NCBI GenBank assembly: GCA_963781675.1
Contig: CAWAGF010000001.1
Location: 310,001-374,000, forward strand
Origin: SCTD01 sp963781675
GTDB lineage: Bacteria; Actinomycetota; Actinomycetes; Mycobacteriales; SCTD01
DNA length: 64,000 nucleotides
Reading direction: 5' to 3'
Position 1 is the stretch's first letter, and the number at the start of each line of letters is the position of its first letter. Shown here in pieces: positions 27,145 through 35,713 of this stretch. The notes under the pieces are model-generated. The model saw nothing but the letters and a program-made list of their open reading frames with translations, ran no database searches and was not told the origin of the DNA. The translations under genes and the position numbers were made by a program.

Positions 27145-29075
27145 TCAGCGTGCGAAGTCGACGGCGCCCGTCCGGTCGAAGCCGGACCACGAGCCGGCGA
27201 CGACACCGCGACGGCTCACGGCGTAGACGCCGTCCGCGTCGTGCAGCACCCGCTCGGCCGGTGCGTCCGGCAGCACCTCGAGCCGGCCCGCCTCCACCAG
27301 CGATCGGCCCTCGACGCGGATGCCGAGCGCCGAGCTCGTCGACCGGCCGTCCCACGTGCTGAACGGCAGCAGGGCCGTGCCCCGCTCGGCGTCGTAGCCG
27401 AAGGCGCGGGAGTCGTCCGCCGCCGGGGTCCAGCCCTGACCGAGCGACAGCCGGTCGACCTGCACCGGCTTGCTCCGGTCGGAGAGGTCGAACAGCGACA
27501 CCTGCATGCCGGTGGTGCGCCCGTTGCTGTCGGCGTCCATCCCGACGCCGAGCAGCAGGTCGTCGCCGACCGGGTGCAGGTAGGTCGAGAAGCCCGGCAC
27601 CTCCAGCTCGCCGAGCAGCGGGGCGACGTCGGGTCGGCGAGGTCGAGCACGTAGAGCGGGTCGGTCTGCCGGAACGTGACGACGGTCGCGAGGTCGCCGA
27701 AGTAGCGCACGGCGTAGATGCGCTCCCCGACACCCAGGCCGTTGAGCCGTCCGACCTGCACGAGGCCCGATTCCCGCTCCTCGAGCACCGCGATGCTCGA
27801 CGCGGTCGGGGTGTACCCCCCACGGCGGCGCGCTGGTGGTGGCGACGCGCAGGTGGCCCTCGTACGAGCTGAGCGCCCAGCGGCCCATGACGTAGCCGGG
27901 CACCGAGCCGCAGCCGGCGTACCTCGTGCGGTCCGGTTCGGAGGTGTCGAAGGCGTGCAGCTCGGTCGTCACCTCCTGCTCCACGCCGACGGTCGCCGTG
28001 TCCGAGGTGGGCCGGACGTCGGCCGGCGGCGCGGTGGTGCCCCAGCGGCTGGTGGCGACGTACAGCCGGTCCGCCGACGCGTAGACCAGGTCGCCGTCGG
28101 TCGTGACGCCGGTGCGTGTCGCGGGGCGCCAGCCCTCGGCCGAGGTCGAGGGTCGTGACGAGCAGGGTGCTGCCGCCCCGCGGTTGCGGGCGCGTGCCGC
28201 ACCTCCTCGCAGCCGAGCGCCTGGCCCTCGGACAGCACCATGCCGCTCGGGCCGCGCCGGACCAGGTGCGGCAGCACGTCGGCCAGGCCGACCGCCTGCG
28301 CCCGGCGGCGGTTCTCCGCGAGCGCCTCGTCCTGCTGCGCCTGCCCGTACGGCGCGGCCGGCTGCACCCCGTCCGGCGACGGGGCGTGGCTCGTGACCAG
28401 GCGGACGGCGCCGTCGGACAGCCGCGCGGACAGGTAGCGGCCGTCCAGCTCGACCTCCTCGAGCAGCGTCGGCTGCGCCGGGTCCGCGACGTCGAACAGC
28501 ATCGCGGTGGTCGCGCTCTGCTGAGGCCCCCAGAGCATGCTGCGGGCCGGACCGCCGAACCCGCTGTGCCCGTGCGGCACGAGCACCAGGACCCGGTCGC
28601 CGTCGACGAGCAGCTCGGCGCCCCACGCCTGCTGCCCCAGCGGCGCACTGCCCAGCAGCTCGGGGGTCGTCCCGCGGCGCAGCACCTGGAGCCGTTCGTT
28701 GGCGATGGCCAGCAGCAGGTCGCCGGAGGTCTTCGCGAGGTCGGGCTCGTCGACGCCCCGCTCCTGCAGGTTCGTGCCGGTCGGACCGGACCCGACCGCG
28801 TCGGCCGTCGCGCCCGCTGCTGCCGCCGCCATCGGGAGGGTGGCGGTCGAGCGGGCGGCCTCCAGCATCACCAGCCCCTCGCCGAAGCCCCACGGGGTGG
28901 CCGTGCGCACCAGCTCGGTGCGGTACTGGTCGAGCAGCGCCCCGCAGGAGCCGTACGGCACCAGGGCCTCGGCGGCAGCCTCCGGCGCGGCGCCCGGCAG
29001 CAGGGTGACCGCTCCGGCGGCGACCACGAGGGCGGCGACGACGCCGGCCCCGGCGGAGAGAGAGCGAGACGGCAC
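27145..29075 (-). CDS. Secreted C-terminal beta-propeller domain protein (four frameshifts)
   Basis: GTG 29075 begins a signal peptide (SAGAGVVAALVVAAGAVTLL). The rest matches the actinobacterial secreted beta-propeller family: GVDEPDLAKTSGDLLLAIANERLQVL, then blades such as GDRVLVLVPHG, LFDVADPAQPTLLEEVELDG, GERIYAVRYFGDLATVVTFRQTDPLYVLDLADP and DLLLGVGMDAD. Function is unknown; an extracellular binding or sensing role is usual. Frame changes near 28175, 28145 and 27824 (extra base) and 27632 (missing base) give a net +2, matching the length of 3n+2. Confidence 0.8.
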
Positions 29076-29153
29076 GGCGACCCCCAGGTGGTGTGGTTGG
29101 GGGTGGGACGCAGCCGGAGGCGTTCCGGTTGCCGTCCTGGGCAGGCTGTCGTC

Positions 29154-29672
29154 GTGATCCTCTCGACGCCGCGGCTCGACCTGCACCCGCTCCCGCTCCC
29201 GCTGATCGACGCGCTGCTGGAGGGCGACCTCGACCGGGCTCGCGCGCTCGCGCCGTTCCCGATCGCCGCGGAGGACTTCGAGGGCGACGAGTACGTGCTC
29301 GGCCTGCGGCAGACCCAGCTGCGCGCCGATCCGTCCGAGCTGCCGTGGCTGTACCGCGCCGCCGTCTCGCGCGAGACCGGCCGGGTCGTCGCCCGCTGCG
29401 GCTTCCACGCGCCGCCCGACGCCGACGGGATGGTGGAGCTCGGCTACCGGGTGCAGCCGCGGTGGCGCCGCCAGGGGATCGCCACCGAGCTCGCGACCGG
29501 GATGCTGGCCTGGGCGGCGGAGCAGGGCGCCACGACGTGCGTGGCCAGCACGACGCCGGACAACGTCGCGAGCCAGGCGGTCCTCGCGCGACTGGGCTTC
29601 GTCCGCACCGGCGAGTGGATGGACGAGGTCGACGGCCTGGAGTGGGTCTACGCGCTGGAGCTGGTTCGCTAG
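29154..29672 (+). CDS. GNAT acetyltransferase, RimJ/RimL type
   Basis: 172 aa from GTG 29154. It opens STPRLDLHPL, as RimJ-like proteins do. The acetyl-CoA loop is ELGYRVQPRWRRQGIATELATGML (about 98-120), and the C-terminal ASQAVLARLGFVRTGEW block is typical. It probably acetylates a small molecule or a protein N-terminus. The gene diverges from the beta-propeller gene, with a 78-base gap. Confidence 0.88.
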   Translation: MILSTPRLDLHPLPLPLIDALLEGDLDRARALAPFPIAAEDFEGDEYVLGLRQTQLRADPSELPWLYRAAVSRETGRVVARCGFHAPPDADGMVELGYRVQPRWRRQGIATELATGMLAWAAEQGATTCVASTTPDNVASQAVLARLGFVRTGEWMDEVDGLEWVYALELVR

Positions 29673-29702
29673 AGTGCTGCGCGACGGCCGCGAGGCTGTC
29701 GG

Positions 29703-29792
29703 GGAGGCGTCGCCTAGTCCGGTCTATGGCGCCGCACTGCTAATGCGGTTTGGGTCTCAAGCCCATCGGGAGTTCAAATCTCCCCGCCTCCG
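29703..29792 (+). tRNA. tRNA-Ser(GCU)
   Basis: The acceptor GGAGGCG pairs with CGCCTCC. The anticodon stem CCGCA/TGCGG encloses CTGCTAA with anticodon GCT. A long variable arm and the T-arm GGGAG-TTCAAAT-CTCCC complete it. The discriminator is G and CCA is not encoded. Confidence 0.97.
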
Positions 29793-29927
29793 CGCACTGC
29801 TGCGGGTCCGGCCTCCGGCCGGGCCCGCAGCGTCGTCTGCGCACCAGGGGCCGCAGGCTCGGCCGGGAGGACGACCGGCCGCCGTGTCGGTGCCGGGGCG
29901 CCGGGCGCCGGTGCGTACGGTCGGGGC

Positions 29928-30209
29928 ATGGACAGCGGCACCGGCTCCTCGCTGACCTTCGACCTGCGCGGACTGGTCTGGGGGATCGACAGCGAGGTCG
30001 CGCAGATCACCAGCCTGTGCCGCCGGATCGACCAGCGGGTGCGCGAGGTGAACGTCGCGCGCGCCGCGCTCGCCGCACGGCTCCTGGTGCTCGACGACCT
30101 GGTCGAGGCGGCCGGCGACCCCGACCTGCGCGCGTGGCTGGAGACGGTCGCCGCGGTGCCTGTGCCGCAGGTGACCGAGGTCTTCCCGGACCGGCTGTAC
30201 GTCGACTGA
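29928..30209 (+). CDS. 93-aa small helical protein, paralogue of the convergent gene at 30261-30701
   Basis: ATG 29928. It is predicted to be a helical cytosolic protein with the heptad-like core LRGLVWGIDSEVAQITSL, RLLVLDDLVEAAGDPDLRAWLET and the closing motif PQVTEVFPDRLYVD. The same architecture, in the same order, ends the convergent neighbour, so the two are diverged duplicates. I do not recognise the family. A short coiled-coil or oligomerising unit is a guess. Confidence 0.75.
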   Translation: MDSGTGSSLTFDLRGLVWGIDSEVAQITSLCRRIDQRVREVNVARAALAARLLVLDDLVEAAGDPDLRAWLETVAAVPVPQVTEVFPDRLYVD

Positions 30210-30213
30210 CGCC

Positions 30214-30246
30214 GACGGCCGGCACCCGCGAGGGGGGCCGGCCGTC
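30214..30246. terminator. Hairpin terminator between convergent paralogues
   Basis: A 10-bp stem GACGGCCGGC/GCCGGCCGTC with a 13-base loop separates the two convergent small genes and could serve both. Confidence 0.65.
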
Positions 30247-30260
30247 GAGGCGCTGCGGGA

Positions 30261-30701
30261 CTAGCCGCCGTAGATGCGCTCGGGGAACTCCTCCTCCACC
30301 TGCGGCAGCTGCGGCTGGATGCTGGTGTCGAGGAAGGCGCTCAGGTTGACGTCCTCGGCGGCCGCACGCAGGTCGTCCAGGTGCAGCAGGCGGCTGGTGG
30401 CCTCGGCACGCAGGTCGTTCAGCGCGTTGACGTGCTCGTCGATCTGACCGGACAGCCCGGTGATCGCGGTGACCTGCTCCTCGATGCCGCTGACCAGCTC
30501 GCGCAGCGCGGACGCGAGGGCGCTGCTGCCGGACAGGGCGTCGCGGCTGCGGGAGCTGCTCGCGCTGCTGCTGGAGCTGCTGCGCGCGCTGCTGCTGCGG
30601 CCGCTGCCCTTGCTGCTGCCGCGTCGGCTGCTGCTCTTGCTCCCGCTGCGGCTGCTCGCCTTGGCCGGGGTCGCCGTCTCGGTGCTGGCGTCGTCGCTCA
30701 C
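30261..30701 (-). CDS. Ser-rich-tail small protein, paralogue of 29928-30209
   Basis: 146 aa from GTG 30701, chosen because GGAGGAACA lies immediately upstream. Residues about 10-60 are a low-complexity Ser/Arg/Lys tail (for example SSRRGSSKGSGRSSS). Residues about 65-146 align with the neighbour: LRELVSGIEEQVTAITGL, RLLHLDDLRAAAEDVNLSAFLDT and PQVEEEFPERIYGG. The basic Ser-rich tail could contact nucleic acid or be phosphorylated; nothing in the sequence proves either. Confidence 0.72.
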   Translation of the reverse strand: MSDDASTETATPAKASSRSGSKSSSRRGSSKGSGRSSSARSSSSSSASSSRSRDALSGSSALASALRELVSGIEEQVTAITGLSGQIDEHVNALNDLRAEATSRLLHLDDLRAAAEDVNLSAFLDTSIQPQLPQVEEEFPERIYGG

Positions 30702-30834
30702 TGTTCCTCCATGTCGTCGCCGGCCGCGGGGCTCGGCAGCCGGATGTCGGGACGATCCTGGCACGTCTGAGGCCGTCCCGGACGATCAACCTCTCCGCGT
30801 CGCCGTGCCGCCGTCTGTCGTGCAGGCTGAGGAC

Positions 30835-31464
30835 ATGACGAACCGGAGCCGAGCGCTGCTGCTGACCGGAGTCGCGGTGGTGCTGGCGCTGGCCGCCGGG
30901 CTGGTGCTCGGGCGCGGCACCGCCGACGGGGTGCCGCGCGTGGACGCCGCCGTCGACATCGGCTTCGCGCGGGACATGTCGGTGCACCACGCGCAGGCGG
31001 TGCGCATGAGCGCCGTGCTGCACCGGCGCTCCGCCGACCCGGAGCTGAACTACCTGGCGCTGGACATCCTCACGACGCAGCAGGGCCAGATCGGCATCAT
31101 GTCCGGCTGGCTCGACCTCTGGGGCCACACGCAGCGGACGACGGCCCCGTCGATGGGCTGGATGGGCCACGAGGGCCCGATGCCGGGCATGGCCAGCGAC
31201 GAGCAGGTGGCGCAGCTCGAGGTGCTGCCGGTGCCGCAGCTCGAGGAGCAGTTCCTCCGCCTGATGGTCCGGCACCACCAGGGCGCGGTGCCGATGGCGG
31301 CCTACGCCGTGGAGCACGCCAGCAGCCCGGAGGTCGTCCGCCTCGCCCGCGCGATGGAGCAGAGCCAGGCCGCCGAGATCGAGCTCATGCAGGGACTGCT
31401 CGCACAGCGCGGTGCCGCGCCGGAGCCGGCTGCGGACGCGTCCGCCCACAGCGGGCACGGCTGA
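30835..31464 (+). CDS. DUF305 family exported protein
   Basis: 209 aa from ATG 30835. An N-terminal hydrophobic segment (about 8-27) acts as a signal or anchor. Two DUF305 (ferritin-like) units are marked by FARDMSVHHAQAVRMS and LMVRHHQGAVPMA, with Met-rich and His-rich stretches between (MGWMGHEGPMPGM) and a His-containing tail (HSGHG). Members are linked to copper or other metal handling outside the membrane. It stands alone, just before tRNA-Arg. Confidence 0.88.
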   Translation: MTNRSRALLLTGVAVVLALAAGLVLGRGTADGVPRVDAAVDIGFARDMSVHHAQAVRMSAVLHRRSADPELNYLALDILTTQQGQIGIMSGWLDLWGHTQRTTAPSMGWMGHEGPMPGMASDEQVAQLEVLPVPQLEEQFLRLMVRHHQGAVPMAAYAVEHASSPEVVRLARAMEQSQAAEIELMQGLLAQRGAAPEPAADASAHSGHG

Positions 31465-31516
31465 GGCCCCGCACCGCGAGCCGGTATGCTCCTGCACCGT
31501 GCCGCTCGCGGCGCGC

Positions 31517-31589
31517 GCGCTCGTAGCTCAACGGATAGAGCACTTGACTACGGATCAAGAGGTTGCAGGTTCGAATCCTGCCGAGCGCA
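31517..31589 (+). tRNA. tRNA-Arg(ACG)
   Basis: The acceptor GCGCTCG pairs with CGAGCGC. The anticodon stem CTTGA/TCAAG encloses CTACGGA with anticodon ACG. The T-arm is GCAGG-TTCGAAT-CCTGC. The discriminator is A and CCA is not encoded. Confidence 0.97.
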
Positions 31590-31720
31590 CTCCTGACGCC
31601 CCAGCACGCAGCCGGGGGACCCGGCGTCCAGCCGCTGTCCCCGCGGCGAGACCGCGACGCTGAGCGTCCTCGCCGCAGTGGGTGCGCGGGGCACGGTGCA
31701 GGACGTCGAAGCAGGGGTGG

Positions 31721-33853
31721 ATGGCCACAGGGGACAGGCGCTCGCCGCGCGGCGGCGCGTCCTCGTCGCGCGCGCCGCGACGGACCCGGCCGCGCCAGGA
31801 GGAGGGCGTCCTGCCGGTCCTCGCCAAGGCGGTACGAGACGTCGAGCAGGCCGTGCAGCGCGGCCGGGTGCGCCCGTCGACGCGCAGCACCTTCCAGGCG
31901 GTCGCCCTGCTCGTGCGCGAGGAGCGCGCGCGCATCCAGGCCGACGACCTCAGCGAGGGCCGGCGCACCGAGCAGCTCAAGCGGCTGGACGGCGTCGCCA
32001 CAGCACTGGCCCGTACGGCCGCGCGGGACGGCTCGCTGCTCACGCTGCTGACCGACGACGCGGAGGTGCCGTTCGAGACGCGCGCGCTGCTGCGCGAGAT
32101 GCGCGAGGCCGCCGGCATCGCGTCGCCGCCCGAGCCGGAGCCGACCCGCGCCGGCCCCACCGGCACGTCGGCGCCCGCGCCGGAGCGGCGCGTCGTCCCG
32201 CAGTCGGTCATCTCGCGGCAGCTGGCGAACCCGTTCCTGGAGCCGGACTTCTCCGCGCCGCCGCCGGCGCCCAAGCCGCGGCTGCTCGCCACGTGGGAGC
32301 TGCTCGGGCCGCTGCTGCGCGCCTTCGAGCAGGCCTCCGGCGGCGCGTCGTCCTGCATGCGGCTGCCCGAGCCGGAGGCGGTGCCGCTGCCCGCCGGGCG
32401 CGAGCTGATGCCGCACCAGGCGCAGGTCGTCGCGGCCGCGGCCGAGGGCCACCGCACCTTCCTGCTCGCCGACGAGCCGGGCCTCGGCAAGACGGCGCAG
32501 GCGCTGCTCGCCGCGGAGGCAGCCGGCACCTACCCGCTGCTCGTCGTCGTGCCGAACGTCGTCAAGACCAACTGGGCGCGCGAGGCCGGCATCTGGGTGC
32601 CGAACCGCGCGGCGACCGTCGTGCACGGCGACGGCGAGGACGTCGACGGCTTCTCCGACATCGTGGTCGTCAACTACGACGTGCTCGACCGGCACGTCGG
32701 CTGGCTGGCGACGTTCGGCTTCCGCGGGATGGTCGTCGACGAGGCGCACTTCATCAAGAACAAGACCAGCCAGCGCTCGCGGCACGTGCTCGAGCTGTCC
32801 GAGCGCATCCGCTCGCGCACGGTGCGGCCGCTGCTCATGGCGCTCACCGGAACACCGCTCATCAACGACATCGAGGACTTCCTCGCCATCTGGGAGTTCC
32901 TCGGCTGGATCGACGAGGACGACCCGAGCCCGACGCTGATGGCCGCGCTCGAGCGCAACGGCTCGACGCCCAGCGAGTTCGACTTCTACCCAGCGGCGCG
33001 GCAGGCGGTCATCGACCTCGGCATCGTGCGCCGCCGCAAGGTCGACGTCGCCTCCGACATCCCGGCCCGCCGCATCGCCGACCTGCCGGTCGAGCTCGAC
33101 GGTGCGCTCGGCCGCTCGATCCGCGACGCCGAGCGCGTCCTCGCCCGGCGCCTGGTCAAGCGGTACGAGAGCGCGCTCGAGGCGCGCGACCCCGGCGTGG
33201 TGCACACCGGGATCGACCGCGAGCTGGTGCGCAAGGTCGCGCAGTGGGAGCGGCAGGACACCGACGAGAAGGCCGACGGCGAGAACGTCTTCTCGATGAT
33301 GCGGCGCATCGGCCAGGCCAAGGCCGTGCTCGCCGCGGACTACGCCGCGCAGCTCGCGCGCAACGTCGGCAAGGTCGTCTTCTTCGCCAAGCACGTCGAC
33401 GTCATGGACGCCGCGGAGCAGACGTTCGCGCAGCGCGGGCTGGGCTACTCCTCCATCCGCGGCGACCAGACGCCGCGGGTGCGGCAGCAGAGCATCGACG
33501 CGTTCGTGAACGACCCGGACGTCGCCGTCGTCGTCTGCTCGCTCACCGCGGCGGGCGTCGGCCTGAACCTGCAGGTGGCGTCCAACGTCGTGCTCGCCGA
33601 GCTGTCGTGGACCTACGCCGAGCAGACGCAGGCGATCGACCGCGTCCACCGCATCGGTCAGGACCAGCCCGTCACGGCCTGGCGCATCATCGCCGCGCAG
33701 ACGATCGACGCGCGCATCGCCGAGCTCATCGACGACAAGGCCGGGCTCGCGGCGCGCGCGCTGGACGGCTCCGACGAGGAGGTCTCGTCCTCGGTGGACG
33801 TGCAGCTCGAGGCGCTGGTCTCGCTGCTGACGGACGCGCTGGAAGCGCGCTGA
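31721..33853 (+). CDS. SNF2-family DEAD/DEAH ATPase (SMARCAL1/RapA-like)
   Basis: 710 aa from ATG 31721. The N-terminal 230 residues are a helical, Pro-rich region not typical of the family. The motor has Walker A DEPGLGKT (about 251), motif Ia VVVPNVVKTNW, DEAH box VVDEAHFIKN (about 338), motif III ALTGTPLIND (about 373), and in the C-lobe VVFFAKHVDVMD, VVVCSLTAAGVGLNLQ and VHRIGQ (about 641). It is a dsDNA translocase remodelling protein-DNA complexes or forks. No methylase or nuclease is adjacent, so a defence role is not indicated. Confidence 0.9.
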   Translation: MATGDRRSPRGGASSSRAPRRTRPRQEEGVLPVLAKAVRDVEQAVQRGRVRPSTRSTFQAVALLVREERARIQADDLSEGRRTEQLKRLDGVATALARTAARDGSLLTLLTDDAEVPFETRALLREMREAAGIASPPEPEPTRAGPTGTSAPAPERRVVPQSVISRQLANPFLEPDFSAPPPAPKPRLLATWELLGPLLRAFEQASGGASSCMRLPEPEAVPLPAGRELMPHQAQVVAAAAEGHRTFLLADEPGLGKTAQALLAAEAAGTYPLLVVVPNVVKTNWAREAGIWVPNRAATVVHGDGEDVDGFSDIVVVNYDVLDRHVGWLATFGFRGMVVDEAHFIKNKTSQRSRHVLELSERIRSRTVRPLLMALTGTPLINDIEDFLAIWEFLGWIDEDDPSPTLMAALERNGSTPSEFDFYPAARQAVIDLGIVRRRKVDVASDIPARRIADLPVELDGALGRSIRDAERVLARRLVKRYESALEARDPGVVHTGIDRELVRKVAQWERQDTDEKADGENVFSMMRRIGQAKAVLAADYAAQLARNVGKVVFFAKHVDVMDAAEQTFAQRGLGYSSIRGDQTPRVRQQSIDAFVNDPDVAVVVCSLTAAGVGLNLQVASNVVLAELSWTYAEQTQAIDRVHRIGQDQPVTAWRIIAAQTIDARIAELIDDKAGLAARALDGSDEEVSSSVDVQLEALVSLLTDALEAR

Positions 33854-34011
33854 CCCAGCTCCCACAGGCCGTGCGCGTCGTAGAACGCGGCGACCTCGTC
33901 CAGCTCGGCGTCCTGCGCGGCCGGGCCGGCGACCCACCAGTCGGCACCCGGCAGCCCCTCGCACCGCTCGACTGACGCGCGCAGGACGACGGCGGTGCGC
34001 AGCCGGGTCAT
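33658..34011 (-). CDS. Small hypothetical protein, 3' half antisense to the SNF2 gene
   Basis: 117 aa from ATG 34011, preceded at 4 bases by GGAGG. The first 55 residues (VERCEGLPGADWWVAGPAAQ, then DEVAAFYDAHGLWELGQ) look like real protein. The remainder is a Ser/Ala-rich string typical of an antisense shadow and lies over the end of the SNF2 gene. No earlier stop exists in any frame near 33850. Either the genes truly overlap by about 195 bases or the true end is altered by an error. Confidence 0.45.
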   Translation of the reverse strand: MTRLRTAVVLRASVERCEGLPGADWWVAGPAAQDAELDEVAAFYDAHGLWELGQRASSASVSSETSASSCTSTEDETSSSEPSSARAASPALSSMSSAMRASIVCAAMMRQAVTGWS

Positions 34012-34077
34012 GCGGCCTCCGGGTGGCGGGTGCGGGTCAGCGTGCCGCGCCCAGCCCGCCGCACGTCAGACTGGCGC

Positions 34078-34869
34078 GTGCGCACCGTGTCCTGCTCCCT
34101 CGCCGCCGACGTGCTCGCGCCCGCGACGCTCGAGCTGCAGGTCGCCGTCGCGGGGAGCCCTGCGGCGGAGTCGCTCGAGGTCCGGCTCGACGGCCGCCCG
34201 GTGCCGCTGCGCGAGCTGGCGGTCGACGTCGGTGGCCGGCTGCACCTGGCCGCGGTGCCGGCCGGCCGGCTCGAGGTGGACTACCGCGCCGAGGTCGCCG
34301 GAGCGCTGCCCGCCGCGACGGAGCAGCCGCTCGACCGGACCGTCTACCTGCGGCCCAGCCGGTACGCGCCGTCCGACCGGATGACCGCCCTCGCCCGCGC
34401 CGAGCTCGATCCCGGCGCCTCCCCCGCCGAGCTGCTGCGCGACGCCGCGGCGTGGGTCGGGCGACGGCTGTCGTACGTGTCCGGCAGCAGCAGCGGCACC
34501 GACGGCGCGGTCGAGACGCTGCTCGCCGGAGCGGGTGTGTGCCGCGACTACGCGCACCTGGTCGTCGCGCTGCTGCGCGCGCTCGACGTACCTGCGCGCC
34601 TGGTGTCGGCGTACGCGCCGGGCCTTGCCCCGATGGACTTCCACGCGGTGGTCGAGGCGCTGGTCGACGGCACCTGGTGCGTCGCCGACGCGACCCTGCT
34701 GGCACCGCGCGGCACGCTGCTGCGGATCGCCACCGGACGGGACGCCGCCGACACCGCCTTCCTCTCGTCGTACGGCGGCGAGGTGCGGCTCGAGCAGCTG
34801 CAGGTGACGGCCTTGGTGGCGGGCCCGCTGCCGGTGGACGACCTGGACGCGCTCGTCGTCCTGCGCTGA
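34078..34869 (+). CDS. Transglutaminase-like cysteine hydrolase
   Basis: 263 aa from GTG 34078; GTG 34030 is an alternative, but it overlaps the control region of the divergent gene. An N-terminal beta domain (about 1-95) is followed by a transglutaminase core with catalytic Cys in GVCRDYAHLVVALLRAL (about 155), His in MDFHAVVEAL and Asp in WCVADAT. Such proteins act as proteases or amidases, or cross-link. No signal peptide is present, so it is probably cytosolic. It is convergent with the AsnC-domain gene, with a 4-base gap. Confidence 0.85.
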   Translation: MRTVSCSLAADVLAPATLELQVAVAGSPAAESLEVRLDGRPVPLRELAVDVGGRLHLAAVPAGRLEVDYRAEVAGALPAATEQPLDRTVYLRPSRYAPSDRMTALARAELDPGASPAELLRDAAAWVGRRLSYVSGSSSGTDGAVETLLAGAGVCRDYAHLVVALLRALDVPARLVSAYAPGLAPMDFHAVVEALVDGTWCVADATLLAPRGTLLRIATGRDAADTAFLSSYGGEVRLEQLQVTALVAGPLPVDDLDALVVLR

Positions 34870-34873
34870 CCTC

Positions 34874-35098
34874 TCAGCCGGTGCGGCACAGCCGCAGCAC
34901 GCACAGGCCCGGAGTCCGCCGCGCCTGCGCCATCGTCCGGCGCAGCTCCGCGTCGTCGCCCTGCACCGTGGCGATGACGTCGTACGGACCGCTCGTGAGC
35001 ACGGCCTCCGAGACGGCGGGCAGTGCCGCGACGTACTGCGCGGCCTCCTGCGCCCGGCCCGGGTCGATCTGCAGCAGCACGTGCGCCCGGCTGTCCAC
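34874..35098 (-). CDS. Stand-alone Lrp/AsnC ligand-binding (RAM) domain protein
   Basis: 74 aa from GTG 35098, with GGAGG 6 bases upstream. The whole protein is one RAM domain: AHVLLQIDPGRAQEAAQYVAALPAVSEAVLTSGPYDVIATVQ, with the ligand-loop GPYD, and lacks the DNA-binding helix-turn-helix. Such short AsnC proteins bind amino acids as oligomers and may partner full-length Lrp regulators. Confidence 0.85.
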   Translation of the reverse strand: MDSRAHVLLQIDPGRAQEAAQYVAALPAVSEAVLTSGPYDVIATVQGDDAELRRTMAQARRTPGLCVLRLCRTG

Positions 35099-35188
35099 CT
35101 GCCACCTCCGTCGTCGGTGCGACCAGCCTGGCGGCGGCAGGTGACCGTCCGGTCTCGCCCGCGTTACGGCTCGTGGCAGGCTTGGGAC

Positions 35189-35650
35189 GTGTCCGCGCCT
35201 GCCCCTCGCGTCGCCGTCCTCCGCGACTACCCGCTGCGCCTCTGGTACGAGCAGAACGAGTACTTCGAGGGGCTGCTGCGGGAGTACCGGCTGCTGCTCG
35301 AGGGGCAGTCCGAGGCGCACGCGTCCGCGCCGAGCCGGCTGGTGGAGCTGGCGACCGAGCTGGGCGGCCGCTTCGGCGGGGTGCTGCAGACGGTCAACGC
35401 CGAGCGGCAGCGGGCGCTCGACGAGGGCCTGGACCGGATGGACTCGCTGGTGCCGATCGGCCCCGCGCTGCTCCCGGTGCTCGAGCACGTGCGGGAGGTG
35501 CTGGAGCTCAGCGACGAGTACTGCCGCGCAGGCAGGCTGCTGTCACTGCCCCGCCCGCCCGAGCTGATCGCCTTCGCCACCTGGACCGGCACCGAGCTGG
35601 TCGCCCAGCTCGAGGGCGCCGCGCCGAGCCCTTGGCCAGGTCCCTTCTAG
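35189..35650 (+). CDS. Conserved helical protein, unknown function
   Basis: 153 aa from GTG 35189. A soluble helical protein opening RVAVLRDYPLRLWYEQNEYFEGLLREYRLLLEG and continuing with long amphipathic helices. I recall similar proteins encoded among actinobacterial anti-sigma/anti-anti-sigma genes, but that memory is weak and no such gene is adjacent here. The C-terminus ends with a Pro/Gly tail (PSPWPGPF). Confidence 0.7.
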   Translation: MSAPAPRVAVLRDYPLRLWYEQNEYFEGLLREYRLLLEGQSEAHASAPSRLVELATELGGRFGGVLQTVNAERQRALDEGLDRMDSLVPIGPALLPVLEHVREVLELSDEYCRAGRLLSLPRPPELIAFATWTGTELVAQLEGAAPSPWPGPF

Positions 35651-35660
35651 GAGCGCGCGA

Positions 35661-35692
35661 CGAGGCCCGCCGACGGGTGCCGGCGGGCCTCG
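35661..35692. terminator. Strong bidirectional hairpin terminator
   Basis: A 12-bp perfect stem CGAGGCCCGCCG/CGGCGGGCCTCG with an 8-base loop sits between convergent genes ending at 35650 and 35714. Confidence 0.85.
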
Positions 35693-35713
35693 GGTCGTGC
35701 GCGGCGCGCAGGG

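Noticed and set aside
17434..29075. Programmed ribosomal frameshifting as the cause of the broken frames
   Set aside because: No shared slippery heptamer or downstream structure is present, many unrelated genes are hit, and several carry multiple shifts of both signs.
31721..34011. Defence island around the SNF2 ATPase
   Set aside because: Neighbours are a tRNA, a transglutaminase and an AsnC-domain protein. No nuclease, methylase, PLD or other defence partner is seen.
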